Of a stretch of 64,000 nucleotides of DNA, positions 42,017 to 50,939 are shown piece by piece; positions within the stretch are counted from its first letter, which is position 1, and every line of letters starts with the position of its first letter. Location of the stretch: positions 124,001 to 188,000 of the forward strand of contig NZ_QXFK01000015.1 of assembly GCF_003581645.1 (NCBI RefSeq), in the 5' to 3' direction. The notes beneath the pieces are model-generated. The model was not told the origin of the DNA and searched no databases. It saw only the letters and a list, made by a program, of their open reading frames with translations. The DNA comes from Pelagerythrobacter aerophilus. Lineage in GTDB: Bacteria > Pseudomonadota > Alphaproteobacteria > Sphingomonadales > Sphingomonadaceae. A program made the position numbers and the translations under genes.

Positions 42017-42673
42017 ATGCCCTCAGTGATCTTTCCCGGCCCCGAAGGCCGTCTCGAAGGCCGTTTCTCTCCTCCGCCGCGTCCGCGCGCGCCGGTCGCG
42101 ATGATCCTCCACCCGCACCCCCAGGGCGGCGGCACAATGAACGAGCGCATCACGCAGCGGCTCTACAAGACTTTCGTGGACCGCGGCTTCGCCGTGCTGC
42201 GCTTCAACTTCCGCGGAGTCGGGCGAAGCCAGGGCAGCTTCGACAACGGCGTGGGCGAACTGTCGGACGCCGCCGCCGCGCTCGACTGGGTGCAGTCGAT
42301 CCATCAGGAGGCGCAGACCACCTGGGTCGCTGGCGTCAGCTTCGGCGCGCTGATCGGCATGCAGCTCCTCATGCGCAGACCGGAGATCCGTGGCTTCATC
42401 TCGATCGCGCCGCCGGCCAACATGTACGACTTCAGCTTCCTCGCCCCCTGCCCGGCGAGCGGCATCTTCATCCAGGGCGCCGCCGACACCGTGGTGCAGC
42501 CCGGCGCGGTGACCAAGCTGGTCGAGAAGCTGCGCACGCAGAAGCACATCACGATCCACCACGAGGAAATCCCGCGCGCCAATCACTTCTTCGAGAACGA
42601 GATCGAGGATCTGATGGGGTCGGTCGACAACTACCTCGACTTCCGGCTGGATCCGGCCTGCCCGATCAAGTGA
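42017..42673 (+). CDS. Alpha/beta hydrolase
   Basis: A 218-residue alpha/beta hydrolase of the COG2945 type. The oxyanion region is ILHPHPQGGGTMNER, the strand-turn is RFNFRGVGRSQG, and the nucleophile elbow is WVAGVSFGALIGMQ with the serine near residue 113. The late Asp and His are in IQGAADTVVQP and PRANHFFENE. Substrate unknown. The next gene starts by a GTGA overlap. Confidence 0.88.
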   Translation: MPSVIFPGPEGRLEGRFSPPPRPRAPVAMILHPHPQGGGTMNERITQRLYKTFVDRGFAVLRFNFRGVGRSQGSFDNGVGELSDAAAALDWVQSIHQEAQTTWVAGVSFGALIGMQLLMRRPEIRGFISIAPPANMYDFSFLAPCPASGIFIQGAADTVVQPGAVTKLVEKLRTQKHITIHHEEIPRANHFFENEIEDLMGSVDNYLDFRLDPACPIK

Positions 42674-43149
42674 CCGGGATGCAGCGGCTCCTGGTCACGG
42701 CAACGGGCGGCTGCCAGTGCGGCGCGGTGCGCTACCGCGCCACGGCCATGCTCGACAACGCGCACTTGTGCCACTGCCGCATGTGCCAGAAGGCGACCGG
42801 CAATCTGTTCGCCGCGCTCGTCGCCGCTCCGGACGACGCCCTGGAATGGACGCGTGGTACGCCCGCGACGTTCGAGAGCAGCGCCGGGGTCGAACGCGGT
42901 TTCTGCGCGCAGTGCGGCACGCCGCTGTTCTACCATGCACATGCAAACGGGCGCACGAACCTGACGATCGGCTCGCTCGACGATCCCGCGGCCTTCGCCC
43001 CGCAGTCGCAGATAGGGACCGAGGCCCGCATGCCGTGGTTCGATACGCTCCCCTCGCTCCAGGACGGCGGTGAGACCGAGGCGGGCGACAACGCCGAATG
43101 GGCCGCCGCAATACGGCGTACGAGCCGGCAGCACCCGGACCACGACTGA
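42670..43149 (+). CDS. GFA-family (Mss4-like fold) zinc protein
   Basis: A 159-residue protein of the glutathione-dependent formaldehyde-activating enzyme family. Zinc ligands are visible in GGCQCGAVRY, LCHCRMCQ and FCAQCGTPL. Most GFA proteins are not proven enzymes. The start may be GTG 42670, which overlaps the hydrolase stop as GTGA, or ATG 42679. It is probably co-transcribed with the hydrolase. Confidence 0.85.
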   Translation: MTGMQRLLVTATGGCQCGAVRYRATAMLDNAHLCHCRMCQKATGNLFAALVAAPDDALEWTRGTPATFESSAGVERGFCAQCGTPLFYHAHANGRTNLTIGSLDDPAAFAPQSQIGTEARMPWFDTLPSLQDGGETEAGDNAEWAAAIRRTSRQHPDHD

Positions 43150-43298
43150 CTGCCGCACGGCGGCTTTCCGCCGATCCTAAGTCCGGTTGCGCCTCGCAAC
43201 GCGAAAGCGCTTGGCTGGAACATTAGTTATGTTGTATCATTCTTCTCAGTGAGGGCGTGCCCCGATCCTCGGAGGCGCGTCGAGGAGAGGAGAACGAC

Positions 43299-43976
43299 AT
43301 GGCCTATATCGATTCGCGCACGCCGCGGGACCGGGCGAAGTCCGTCGCCGGGGTGATCGTGGTTCACGGCGCAGTCGCCTACGCCCTGCTGGTCGGCCTG
43401 CAGGTCACCGGGGTGATCGAGGATGTGCCGAGGCTGACCGGCGAAACGGTCGTGGAAGTGCCGATCGAGCCCCTGCCCCCGCCCAAACCCGAAGTCACGC
43501 CGGAGAACACGCCGACACCGCCGACCTCCGTCCACGCTCCGCAGACGCCGCTCGACCTGACCGCCGAAATGCCGCCGATCGAGGTGCGCGACGTTCCGCT
43601 GCCGCCGATCCCCGAGGTGGTCCCCAACCTGTTCCCCAAGCCAGAGACCACGCCAGCCGCGCAGGCGACACCGGCGTTCGATCCGGTCGCACCCCGCCCG
43701 CGCAACGATCCGGGGCAGTGGGTAACCACCGCGGACTACCGCAGTAGCTGGATCAACCGCGAACTCACCGGCGTCGCCCGCTTCCGGGTCGAGGTCGGCA
43801 CCGACGGGCGGGTGAAGAGCTGCACGATCACCGGCTCTAGCGGACATTCCGAGCTCGACCGGGCCACTTGCGATCTCGTCACCCGCCGCGCGCGGTTCGA
43901 GGCAGGCCTGGACGGCACTGGCGCGAAAACCGCGGCGACCTGGTCGAGTGCGGTGTCCTGGCAGTTGCCGGACTGA
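43299..43976 (+). CDS. tonB: Energy transducer TonB
   Basis: A 225-residue TonB protein that links the proton-motive force to outer-membrane receptors. It has an N-terminal anchor helix (VAGVIVVHGAVAYALLVGLQV), a Pro-rich periplasmic spacer (EPLPPPKPEVTPENTPTP) and a C-terminal TonB domain (YRSSWINRELTGVARFRVEV with GRVKSCTITGSSGHSELD). The ATG at 43299 has a strong ribosome site (GGAGAGGAGAA). No exbB or exbD is adjacent. Upstream is an AT-rich stretch (GTTATGTTGTATCATTC) that could be a metal-responsive operator. Confidence 0.9.
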   Translation: MAYIDSRTPRDRAKSVAGVIVVHGAVAYALLVGLQVTGVIEDVPRLTGETVVEVPIEPLPPPKPEVTPENTPTPPTSVHAPQTPLDLTAEMPPIEVRDVPLPPIPEVVPNLFPKPETTPAAQATPAFDPVAPRPRNDPGQWVTTADYRSSWINRELTGVARFRVEVGTDGRVKSCTITGSSGHSELDRATCDLVTRRARFEAGLDGTGAKTAATWSSAVSWQLPD

Positions 43977-43977
43977 C

Positions 43978-44190
43978 CTATCCGGCCTGGCCCTGCTCGA
44001 CCCGGTCGAGCGGGGCCTCGCCCCCGGCGTCGGGCACCGTCCAGATCGCGATGTTGACGAAGCAGATCACCGCCAGCAGCACCATCAGCAGCACCTGCTT
44101 GCGCGAGCCGCCCCGGCGCCAGAGCACGAACGCGCCGAGCAGCAGCAGCAGACCCGCCAGCATGACGATCGACAGTACGGTACCCATCAT
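43978..44190 (-). CDS. Small two-helix membrane protein
   Basis: A 70-residue protein with two hydrophobic helices (VLSIVMLAGLLLLLGAFVLW and VLLMVLLAVICFVNIAIW) separated by a basic loop (RRGGSRKQ), then an acidic tail. The function is unknown. It ends one base from the convergent tonB stop. ATG 44190 or 44187 may be the start. Confidence 0.65.
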   Translation of the reverse strand: MMGTVLSIVMLAGLLLLLGAFVLWRRGGSRKQVLLMVLLAVICFVNIAIWTVPDAGGEAPLDRVEQGQAG

Positions 44191-44290
44191 GTGCGCGATA
44201 CTCCTCCGCTAACGCCGCTCCGCCTAACCGCATCGCGCGCCCGCCGCCAGTTGGTTTGACAGCCGGGCGAGCGCGCGCCAGACATTGCGC

Positions 44291-46144
44291 ATGACTCACA
44301 TCACCACCGAAATCACCCGCCGCCAGGCACTTGCAGGCCTCGGCGCCGGCGCCTCCCTGCTCGCGCTCGGCGGATGCGAGCGCGTGCTCAGCCAGTCCGC
44401 CTCCACGCAATCCGGCGAAGGCGCCGCGCTGCTGGAGGATGTCGCCTGGAACCTGCTGCGCCACGAGCCCGAGCGTGCGACCAGCCTCGGCGTCGACACC
44501 GGCGCGCACGCCGCGCTGCGGGCCGAGCTCGAGGACCAGTCGCCGGCCGGCCAGAAGGCCTATGCCGAGACGCTGCGCACCGATCTCGCGCGCGTGCGCG
44601 CGTTCGACACCGCCTCGCTCGACGCCGACACCCGGACGAGTTTCGAAGTGGTCGAGAGCGCCTATTCGACCGCGCTCGACGGGTTCGCCCTGCCCTATGG
44701 CGACGTCGCGGTGGGGAGCTGGCGCAATTCGCCTTACGTGGTGATCCAGAACGTCGGCACTTACCTCGACATGCCGCGCTTCCTGGACACCAGCCATCCG
44801 GTGAAGACGGCCGCCGATGCCGAGGCCTATGTCGCTCGGCTCGAAGCGCTGCCAGCCGCGCTCGACGGCGAGCTCGCGCGGATCAAGGCCGCGCGGGACA
44901 TGGGCCTTGTGCCGCCCGACTTCCTGCTCGATGCGGCAATCTCGCAGATGGAGCAGTCGATCGCCGAGACCTCCGGCGGTGGCACGATGGTCGATTCGCT
45001 CGTGACGCGCGCGAAGGAAGCGAGCCTGGCGGGGGACTGGGATGCTCAGGCACGGCCGCTGGTTACCGGGCCGGTCACCGAAGCGCTCAAGCGCCAGCTC
45101 GAGGAACTCAAGGCCGAGCGGGCGGTGGCGAAGTCCGACGCCGGCATGTGGGCGCGGCCGCAGGGTGAGGAATGGTATGCCTGGGGCCTGAAGGCGGCGA
45201 CCACGACCACGCTCTCGCCCGACGAAATCCACCAGATCGGCCTCGACGAGCTCGACGAACTGCATGGCCGGATGGACCCGATCCTGAAGGAGATCGGGTA
45301 CACCTCGGGTTCGGTCGGCGAGCGGATGCGGGCACTGGCGAAAGATCCGCGCTACAAGTTCGCGGAGGGCGATCCCGGCCGCAAGCAGATCATGGACTTC
45401 ATCCACGAGCGAATCGAGTGGATCACCGCGCAGATGCCGCGCGCGTTCAACACGCTGGTCGATCCCAACCTCGAAGTCCGCCGCCTGCCCCCGGCCGAGG
45501 AACCCGGCGCGCCGGGCGCCTATGGCGGCGCGGGGAGCAAGGACGGAACGATCCCGGGGCGGATGTGGATCAATCTCCGTTCGACCGACATGCACCGCAA
45601 ATACGACCTCGCGGACCTCACCTATCACGAGACGATCCCCGGGCACGTCTGGGAAGGCGAATATTCGAACCGCCTGCCGCTGATCCGCTCGATCCTCTCG
45701 TTCAGCGCCTTCTCCGAAGGCTGGGGCCTCTACGCCGAGCAGATCGCCGACGAGCTCGGGGCCTACGACGATTTCAAGGTCGGCCGCCTCGGCTATCTCC
45801 AGAGCCTCGCCTTCCGCGCCTGCCGGCTGGTGGTCGACACCGGCCTCCACCACAAGCGCTGGACCCGCGAGCAGGGCCGCCAGTTCTTCGTCGAGCGCAA
45901 CGGCTCGCATCCCGACGAAGTGGCGAGTGAGGTCGACCGCTACTGCTCCTGGCCCGGCCAGGCTTGCGGCTACAAGATCGGCCACAGCGAGATCGTCCGC
46001 CAGCGCACCCGCGCGCAGGAGGCGCTGGGCGATGCCTACGACTTCAAGGCGTTCAACGACGCGGTGGTGCTCGGCGGCAATGCGCCGCTCGACGTCATGG
46101 CGAAGAACGTCGGCCGGTATATCGAGCGGGCGAAGGCGGGCTGA
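44291..46144 (+). CDS. DUF885-family lipoprotein (putative zinc peptidase)
   Basis: A 617-residue exported protein. TRRQALAGLGAGASLLALGG is a twin-arginine signal with a lipobox ending at Cys, so it is probably folded before export and then lipidated. The conserved DUF885 motif YHETIPGH lies near residue 445 and resembles a zinc-peptidase site, and the C-terminal WPGQACGYKIG is also typical. The activity is not established for most members. The ATG at 44291 is preferred to a TTG two codons upstream. A TTGACA lies about 37 bases before it. Confidence 0.85.
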   Translation: MTHITTEITRRQALAGLGAGASLLALGGCERVLSQSASTQSGEGAALLEDVAWNLLRHEPERATSLGVDTGAHAALRAELEDQSPAGQKAYAETLRTDLARVRAFDTASLDADTRTSFEVVESAYSTALDGFALPYGDVAVGSWRNSPYVVIQNVGTYLDMPRFLDTSHPVKTAADAEAYVARLEALPAALDGELARIKAARDMGLVPPDFLLDAAISQMEQSIAETSGGGTMVDSLVTRAKEASLAGDWDAQARPLVTGPVTEALKRQLEELKAERAVAKSDAGMWARPQGEEWYAWGLKAATTTTLSPDEIHQIGLDELDELHGRMDPILKEIGYTSGSVGERMRALAKDPRYKFAEGDPGRKQIMDFIHERIEWITAQMPRAFNTLVDPNLEVRRLPPAEEPGAPGAYGGAGSKDGTIPGRMWINLRSTDMHRKYDLADLTYHETIPGHVWEGEYSNRLPLIRSILSFSAFSEGWGLYAEQIADELGAYDDFKVGRLGYLQSLAFRACRLVVDTGLHHKRWTREQGRQFFVERNGSHPDEVASEVDRYCSWPGQACGYKIGHSEIVRQRTRAQEALGDAYDFKAFNDAVVLGGNAPLDVMAKNVGRYIERAKAG

Positions 46145-46173
46145 ACCCCCTAGCCCAAAGGTAGGAACAGAAA

Positions 46174-46202
46174 CGCCGCGCTCGTCAGGTGACGGCGCGG
46201 CG
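46174..46202. terminator. Hairpin 1 between DUF885 gene and hup
   Basis: CGCCGCGC (46174-46181) pairs with GCGCGGCG (46195-46202), and inside it CGTCA pairs with TGACG across a GG loop. The two stems nearly stack, with a single bulged T. Confidence 0.65.
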
Positions 46203-46211
46203 TGTTCGTCG

Positions 46212-46236
46212 CCCGGGCCGCGAGGTGCGGCCCGGG
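46212..46236. terminator. Hairpin 2 between DUF885 gene and hup
   Basis: CCCGGGCCGC (46212-46221) pairs perfectly with GCGGCCCGGG (46227-46236) around the loop GAGGT, 18 bases from the hup stop. With hairpin 1 it forms a double terminator between convergent genes. Confidence 0.7.
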
Positions 46237-46253
46237 AAATCAGAGCGAATGGC

Positions 46254-46526
46254 TCAGTTCACGCTGTCCTTGAGACCCTTGCCGGCCTTGAACTTGGGCT
46301 GATTGGAGGCCTTGATCGTCATCGGCTCACCGGTGCGCGGGTTGCGCCCGGTCGACGCCTTGCGCCGCGCGACGGAGAACGTTCCGAATCCGACCAGTCG
46401 CACTTCATCCCCCTTGGACAGGGCCTTCGTAATCGAATCGAACACGCCTTCGACCGCGTTCGAGGCATCGCTCTTCGAAAGACCGCTGGAATCGGCGACG
46501 GCGCTGATCAGATCGTTCTTGTTCAT
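46254..46526 (-). CDS. hup: DNA-binding protein HU
   Basis: A 90-residue HU/IHF-family histone-like protein that bends and compacts DNA. It begins MNKNDLISAVADSSGLSKSD. The DNA-binding arm is VRLVGFGTFSVARRKASTGR followed by NPRTGEPM, with the Arg-Asn-Pro tip, and the family length is exact. The AGGGGG ribosome site lies just before the ATG. It is downstream of lon on the same strand, an arrangement seen in many proteobacteria. Confidence 0.96.
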   Translation of the reverse strand: MNKNDLISAVADSSGLSKSDASNAVEGVFDSITKALSKGDEVRLVGFGTFSVARRKASTGRNPRTGEPMTIKASNQPKFKAGKGLKDSVN

Positions 46527-46591
46527 TCTGGGAACCCCCTAAAGTCTCGATGAAAACCGGTTTCGGTGAATCGCCTCTCCGAAAGGAGCGA

Positions 46592-46621
46592 TTTGAACGC
46601 GTTTTTGACGAGGCTGTCAAA
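46592..46621 (-). promoter_or_regulatory. Candidate hup promoter with overlapping inverted repeat
   Basis: On the minus strand, a consensus -35 TTGACA (46615-46620) and TTCAAA (46592-46597) are 17 bases apart. The -35 is part of the inverted repeat TTTGAC-N6-GTCAAA (46604-46621), so a dimeric regulator could compete with polymerase. Confidence 0.5.
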
Positions 46622-46715
46622 GGCAAATCCCGCCGAATACGGATACGCGCCCGCGATCCGGCACGATTCGTCCCAAATCGCGCCGGATCGTGAGGTCCCG
46701 ACGAGGCTACTGCGC

Positions 46716-49115
46716 TCAGTGCGCCGTGGCGGGGCGGTCTCCGAGCGGATGGCCCGGATGGGCCGGCTGGCTGGCGATATCGTCGGCCTCGGTCCATTCG
46801 ATCGGCGCCGGCACGGCGACGAGCGCCTTCTCCAGCACCTGGTCGACGTGGCTGACCGGCACGATCTCGAGCCCGTCCTTCACGTTGTCCGGAATCTCGG
46901 CCAGATCCTTCACGTTCTCTTCCGGGATCAGCACAGTCTTGATCCCGCCCCGCAGCGCCGCGAGCAGCTTCTCCTTCAGCCCACCGATCGGGAGCACGCG
47001 CCCGCGCAAAGTAACCTCGCCGGTCATGGCAACGTCGGCCCGCACCGCGATGCCGGTCAGCATCGAGACGATCGAGGTGACCATGCCGATGCCCGCGCTG
47101 GGCCCGTCCTTGGGCACGGCGCCTTCGGGCAGGTGGATGTGGATGTTCTTGCGCTGGAAGATCGACGGCTTGATCCCGTAAGCGGGTGCGCGCGCCTTCA
47201 CGAAGCTGAAGGCGGCCGCGACGCTTTCGGTCATGACCTCGCCCAGCTTGCCGGTCGTCTTGATCTCGCCCTTGCCCGGCGTGGTCACGCTCTCGATCGT
47301 CAGCAGCTCGCCGCCGACCTCGGTCCAGGCAAGCCCGGTGACCGCGCCGACCTGCGGCTCTTCCTCCGACATACCGTGCTTGAACTTCCGCACGCCGGCG
47401 AACTCGCCGAGGTTGTCCGGCGTGATGACGACGCTTTCCGCCTTCTTCTCGAGGATCCGGCGCAGCGACTTGCGCGCCAGCCGCGCGATCTCGCGCTCCA
47501 GCGTGCGCACGCCGGCCTCGCGGGTGTAGTAGCGGATCAGGTCGCGCAGCCCGTCCTCGGTCAGCTCGAACTCGCCTTCGGCCAGGCCGTGCGCCTCGAT
47601 CTGCTTGGCGATCAGGTGACGCTGGGCGATCTCGACCTTCTCGTCCTCCGTGTAACCCTCAAGCCGGATGATCTCCATCCGGTCGAGCAGCGGCTGCGGC
47701 AGGTTGAGGCTGTTCGCGGTGGTCACGAACATGACGTCGGAGAGGTCGATGTCGAGCTCCAGGTAGTGGTCCTGGAACTTGGAGTTCTGCTCCGGATCGA
47801 GCACTTCCAGCAGGGCCGAGGCGGGATCGCCGCGGAAATCCTGGCCGAGCTTGTCGATCTCGTCGAGCAGGAACAGCGGATTGCTCGCCCCCGCCTTGCG
47901 CAGGTTGGTGACGATCTTGCCCGGCAGCGAGCCGATATAGGTCCGCCGGTGGCCGCGGATCTCCGCTTCGTCGCGCACGCCGCCCAGGCTCTGGCGCACG
48001 AATTCGCGGCCCGTCGCGCGGGCGATCGACTTGCCGAGGCTGGTCTTGCCGACGCCGGGAGGGCCCACGAGGCACAGGATCGGGCCCTTGAGCTTCTGCG
48101 TGCGCGCCTGCACCGCAAGGTATTCGACGATCCGGTCCTTGACCTTCTCCAGCGCGTAGTGGTCCTCGTCGAGGATCGCCTGCGCTTCGGCGATGTCCTT
48201 CTTGAGCTCGCTCGTCTTGCCCCACGGCAGGCCGAGCAGCACGTCGAGGTAATTGCGGATGACGGTCGCCTCGGCGCTCATCGGCTGCATCGACTTGAGC
48301 TTCTTGAGCTCGCTCTGCGCCTTGGCCTTGGCTTCCGCGGAGAGTTCGAGCGTGTCGATCTTCTCCTGCAGCTCGGCGATCTCGTCGCCTTCCTCGCCGT
48401 CGCCGCCGCCGAGTTCGCTCTGGATCGCCTTGAGCTGCTCGTTGAGGTAATATTCGCGCTGGGTCTTCTCCATCTGCCGCTTCACGCGGCCGCGGATCCG
48501 GCGCTCGACCTGCAGGACCGAGAGCTCGCCCTCCATGAACGAGAGCACCATCTCCAGCCGCTTGAGCGGGTCGCGCTCGGTCAGCACGGCCTGCTTGTCG
48601 GCGACCTTGGCGCTGATCGCGGCGGCGATCGTGTCGGCAAGCTGGCCGGCGTCGTCGATCTCCTCGAGATCGTCGCCCGCGCCCTCGCCCAGCTTCTTGT
48701 TGAGCTTGGCGTACTCGCCGAACTGCTCGACCACCTGGCGCATCATGGCGACGACTTCGCTGCCCGAGGCGGTTTCAGGCTCCAGCACGGAGACTTCGGC
48801 GACCATGAAATCACCGTTCGGCCTGATCTCCTCCAGCCGCGCCCGCGCCGTGCCCTCGACCAGCACGCGGACCGTGCCGTCGGGCAGCTTGAGGAGCTGG
48901 AGCACCTGGGCGACCACGCCCACGTCGTAGAGATCGTCCGCGCCGGGATCATCGCACCCGGGATCGAGCTGGGAGAGCAGGAAGATGTCCTTGCTGCCCT
49001 CCATCGCCGCTTCCAGCGCCGCGACCGACATGTCGCGGCCGACGAAAAGCGGGACGACCATGCCGGGGAAGACGACGATGTCGCGCAGGGGGAGGAGAGG
49101 GTGTTGCTGGTTCAT
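46716..49115 (-). CDS. lon: ATP-dependent protease Lon
   Basis: A 799-residue Lon protease that degrades damaged and regulatory proteins. The N-terminal substrate domain starts LPLRDIVVFPGMVVPLFVGR. The AAA+ domain has GPPGVGKTSLGK and FLLDEIDKLGQDF, and the protease domain has the Ser-Lys dyad with the catalytic serine in KDGPSAGIGM. The length is standard. The ATG at 49115 gives the conserved N-terminus; longer in-frame readings lie in the leader. Confidence 0.97.
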   Translation of the reverse strand: MNQQHPLLPLRDIVVFPGMVVPLFVGRDMSVAALEAAMEGSKDIFLLSQLDPGCDDPGADDLYDVGVVAQVLQLLKLPDGTVRVLVEGTARARLEEIRPNGDFMVAEVSVLEPETASGSEVVAMMRQVVEQFGEYAKLNKKLGEGAGDDLEEIDDAGQLADTIAAAISAKVADKQAVLTERDPLKRLEMVLSFMEGELSVLQVERRIRGRVKRQMEKTQREYYLNEQLKAIQSELGGGDGEEGDEIAELQEKIDTLELSAEAKAKAQSELKKLKSMQPMSAEATVIRNYLDVLLGLPWGKTSELKKDIAEAQAILDEDHYALEKVKDRIVEYLAVQARTQKLKGPILCLVGPPGVGKTSLGKSIARATGREFVRQSLGGVRDEAEIRGHRRTYIGSLPGKIVTNLRKAGASNPLFLLDEIDKLGQDFRGDPASALLEVLDPEQNSKFQDHYLELDIDLSDVMFVTTANSLNLPQPLLDRMEIIRLEGYTEDEKVEIAQRHLIAKQIEAHGLAEGEFELTEDGLRDLIRYYTREAGVRTLEREIARLARKSLRRILEKKAESVVITPDNLGEFAGVRKFKHGMSEEEPQVGAVTGLAWTEVGGELLTIESVTTPGKGEIKTTGKLGEVMTESVAAAFSFVKARAPAYGIKPSIFQRKNIHIHLPEGAVPKDGPSAGIGMVTSIVSMLTGIAVRADVAMTGEVTLRGRVLPIGGLKEKLLAALRGGIKTVLIPEENVKDLAEIPDNVKDGLEIVPVSHVDQVLEKALVAVPAPIEWTEADDIASQPAHPGHPLGDRPATAH

Positions 49116-49557
49116 GCTGTCAATCCGTCCGTGGAGCGCGGACAGCGCGCCCCGTTTGACCCTGGATATGGGAACCCGCCGCGCGGGCCGCAATGCCGGC
49201 GATGGCCGAAGCTGTTGACACATGTGACGCGGTGGCGGGGCAAAGTGTCACCTTGTGGCGCCGCTTTCCCCGAGCCGGTCCGCGCATACTGGAGGCGCGG
49301 GGGAGCTGGCTCGGCGGGACGAGGCAACGAGACTCGGCATCGGATGACGATGGCAAATCGGGGCCATGTAGGAAAATGGTTTAGGGCGAAGCGGCTTTGC
49401 AACCGGCACGGCAGCGCCTAATATCACCGCATGACGTTCATGATCTTCCATCGCGCAGCGGCATTCCCGCTCGTTTGAGCGGATCGCGATAGCGAACCGA
49501 TCGGCGCCACGATGAGCGGGCGCCGCGAACTCCTGCACATTCGATTGGAAGTCCCTC
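49116..49557. other. Gene-free region upstream of lon and the dioxygenase-like gene
   Basis: I see no convincing gene in these 442 bases. They hold the divergent promoters. Near lon there is a heat-shock-like element (TTGCGG, 15 bases, CCCATAT) and further up a near-palindrome GACACATGTGAC (49217-49228) followed by GTGTCAC near 49245. Confidence 0.5.
49166..49193 (-). promoter_or_regulatory. Candidate RpoH-type promoter of lon
   Basis: On the minus strand, TTGCGG (49188-49193) and CCCATAT (49166-49172) are 15 bases apart, about 50 bases before the lon start. CCCATAT matches the heat-shock sigma -10 consensus core, and lon is a classical heat-shock gene. The -35 is weaker. Confidence 0.35.
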
Positions 49558-50352
49558 ATGACCCCTGACACCACCGCTGCGCCCGATGCCGACGCAATTG
49601 CCGCGTTCCTTGCCGACGGCTTCATCCGCATCGACCGCGCGTTCTCCCAGGCGATGGCCGAGGAAGCCCGCGCGATCCTCTGGCGCGATACCGGCTGCGA
49701 TCCGCACGACCGCTCGACCTGGACCCGACCCGTCGTACGACTCGGCCACTATGCGCAGCCGCCGTTCCGCGATGCGGCGAACGGCCCCGCGCTCCACGCG
49801 GCCTTCGACGCGCTGGTCGGGCCCGGGCGGTGGCTGCCCCCGATGGCACTCGGCACGTTTCCGGTCCGCTTCCCCTCGCCCGAAGATTCGGGCGACGACG
49901 GCTGGCACGTCGACGTCAGCTTCGGCGAGGAAAATCCGGATTTCATGGAATGGCGCGTCAACATCCACAGCAAAGGCCGCGCGCTGCTCATGCTGTTCCT
50001 GTTCTCCGACGTCGGGCCCGAGGATGCGCCGACCCGCATTCGTGCCGGGTCGCATATCGACGTCGCGCGCCGGCTCGCCCCCGCAGGCGAGGTCGGGCTG
50101 ACGCTGCGCGAACTGGCCGCCGATGGGTTTGCGGCATCGGCCGACCGGCCCGAGGTGCTCGCCACCGGCGAGGCCGGCACGGTGTATCTGTGCCACCCGT
50201 TCCTGGTCCATGCGGCGCAGCGCCATCGCGGAACCGAGCCCCGCTTCATGGCCCAGCCCCCGCTCCTCCCGCGCGAGCCGATCCGTCTCGAGCGGGAGGA
50301 CGGTGCCTACTCGCCGGTCGAGCAGGCGATCAGAATGGCAATCGGAACCTAG
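49558..50352 (+). CDS. Phytanoyl-CoA dioxygenase family protein
   Basis: A 264-residue Fe(II)/2-oxoglutarate-dependent oxygenase. The facial triad is visible as HVD in DDGWHVDVSF and a distal His in LCHPFLVHAAQRHRG, with the Arg for 2-oxoglutarate shortly after. PhyH-family members hydroxylate lipids, halogenated compounds or secondary metabolites; the substrate here cannot be inferred. It appears as a single gene before the ECF sigma operon. Confidence 0.85.
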   Translation: MTPDTTAAPDADAIAAFLADGFIRIDRAFSQAMAEEARAILWRDTGCDPHDRSTWTRPVVRLGHYAQPPFRDAANGPALHAAFDALVGPGRWLPPMALGTFPVRFPSPEDSGDDGWHVDVSFGEENPDFMEWRVNIHSKGRALLMLFLFSDVGPEDAPTRIRAGSHIDVARRLAPAGEVGLTLRELAADGFAASADRPEVLATGEAGTVYLCHPFLVHAAQRHRGTEPRFMAQPPLLPREPIRLEREDGAYSPVEQAIRMAIGT

Positions 50353-50429
50353 CGCCGGCCGCCCGGTGCTTTCGGCCGCGTGTAAGAAATCCCCTCCCGC
50401 CTGCTACTAACGGCGCGAAGGTGGGGAAA

Positions 50430-50939
50430 ATGACCGACGCCGAACGCAACCGGATTTTCGAGGAGTGGATCGAGGCGCACAAGGCGATCCTGTTCAAGGT
50501 GGCGCGCGCCTACGGCTCGACGCATGCGGACCGCGAAGACCTGTTCCAGGAGATCGCACTGCAGGTCTGGCATTCGGTCGCGGCATTTCGCGGCGATTCC
50601 GCGGTCGCCACCTGGATTTACCGCGTGGCGCTCAACACCGCCCTCGCGTGGAGCCGGAAGGAGCGCAAGCACGGCACCGGGCGACAGGACTTCGACGCGG
50701 CGACCGCGCTGCTGGTTGCCCCGCCGGATCGCGATCCGCGGCTCGAGTGGATCTACCGGCAAATCGCCGAGCTCGACGAGGTGAACCGGTCGCTCGCGCT
50801 GCTGATGCTCGACGGCTTCAGCTACCGCGACATGTCGCAGATCCTCGGCCTCGGCGAGAGCAACGTCGGGGTCAGGATCAACCGCATCAAGGCGGCGCTG
50901 ACCGCCCGGCTGGCGAAGGAGCAGACCGATGGACTTTGA
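50430..50939 (+). CDS. ECF-type RNA polymerase sigma factor
   Basis: A 169-residue group IV sigma factor. Region 2 is YGSTHADREDLFQEIALQVW with AVATWIYRVALNTAL. Region 4 is SLALLMLDGFSYRDMSQILG with GESNVGVRINRIKAAL as the -35 recognition helix. No C-terminal extension is present. It overlaps the following membrane-protein gene by 11 bases, the usual layout for a sigma and its regulator. The stretch TGTAAGAAATC about 50 bases before the start could be its own autoregulated promoter (weak inference). Confidence 0.92.
   Translation: MTDAERNRIFEEWIEAHKAILFKVARAYGSTHADREDLFQEIALQVWHSVAAFRGDSAVATWIYRVALNTALAWSRKERKHGTGRQDFDAATALLVAPPDRDPRLEWIYRQIAELDEVNRSLALLMLDGFSYRDMSQILGLGESNVGVRINRIKAALTARLAKEQTDGL

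Noticed and set aside
46566-49421. A 951-codon open frame antisense to lon
   Set aside because: Its sequence is a low-complexity Leu/Arg/Asp shadow of the lon codons with no motif; lon is complete on the other strand.
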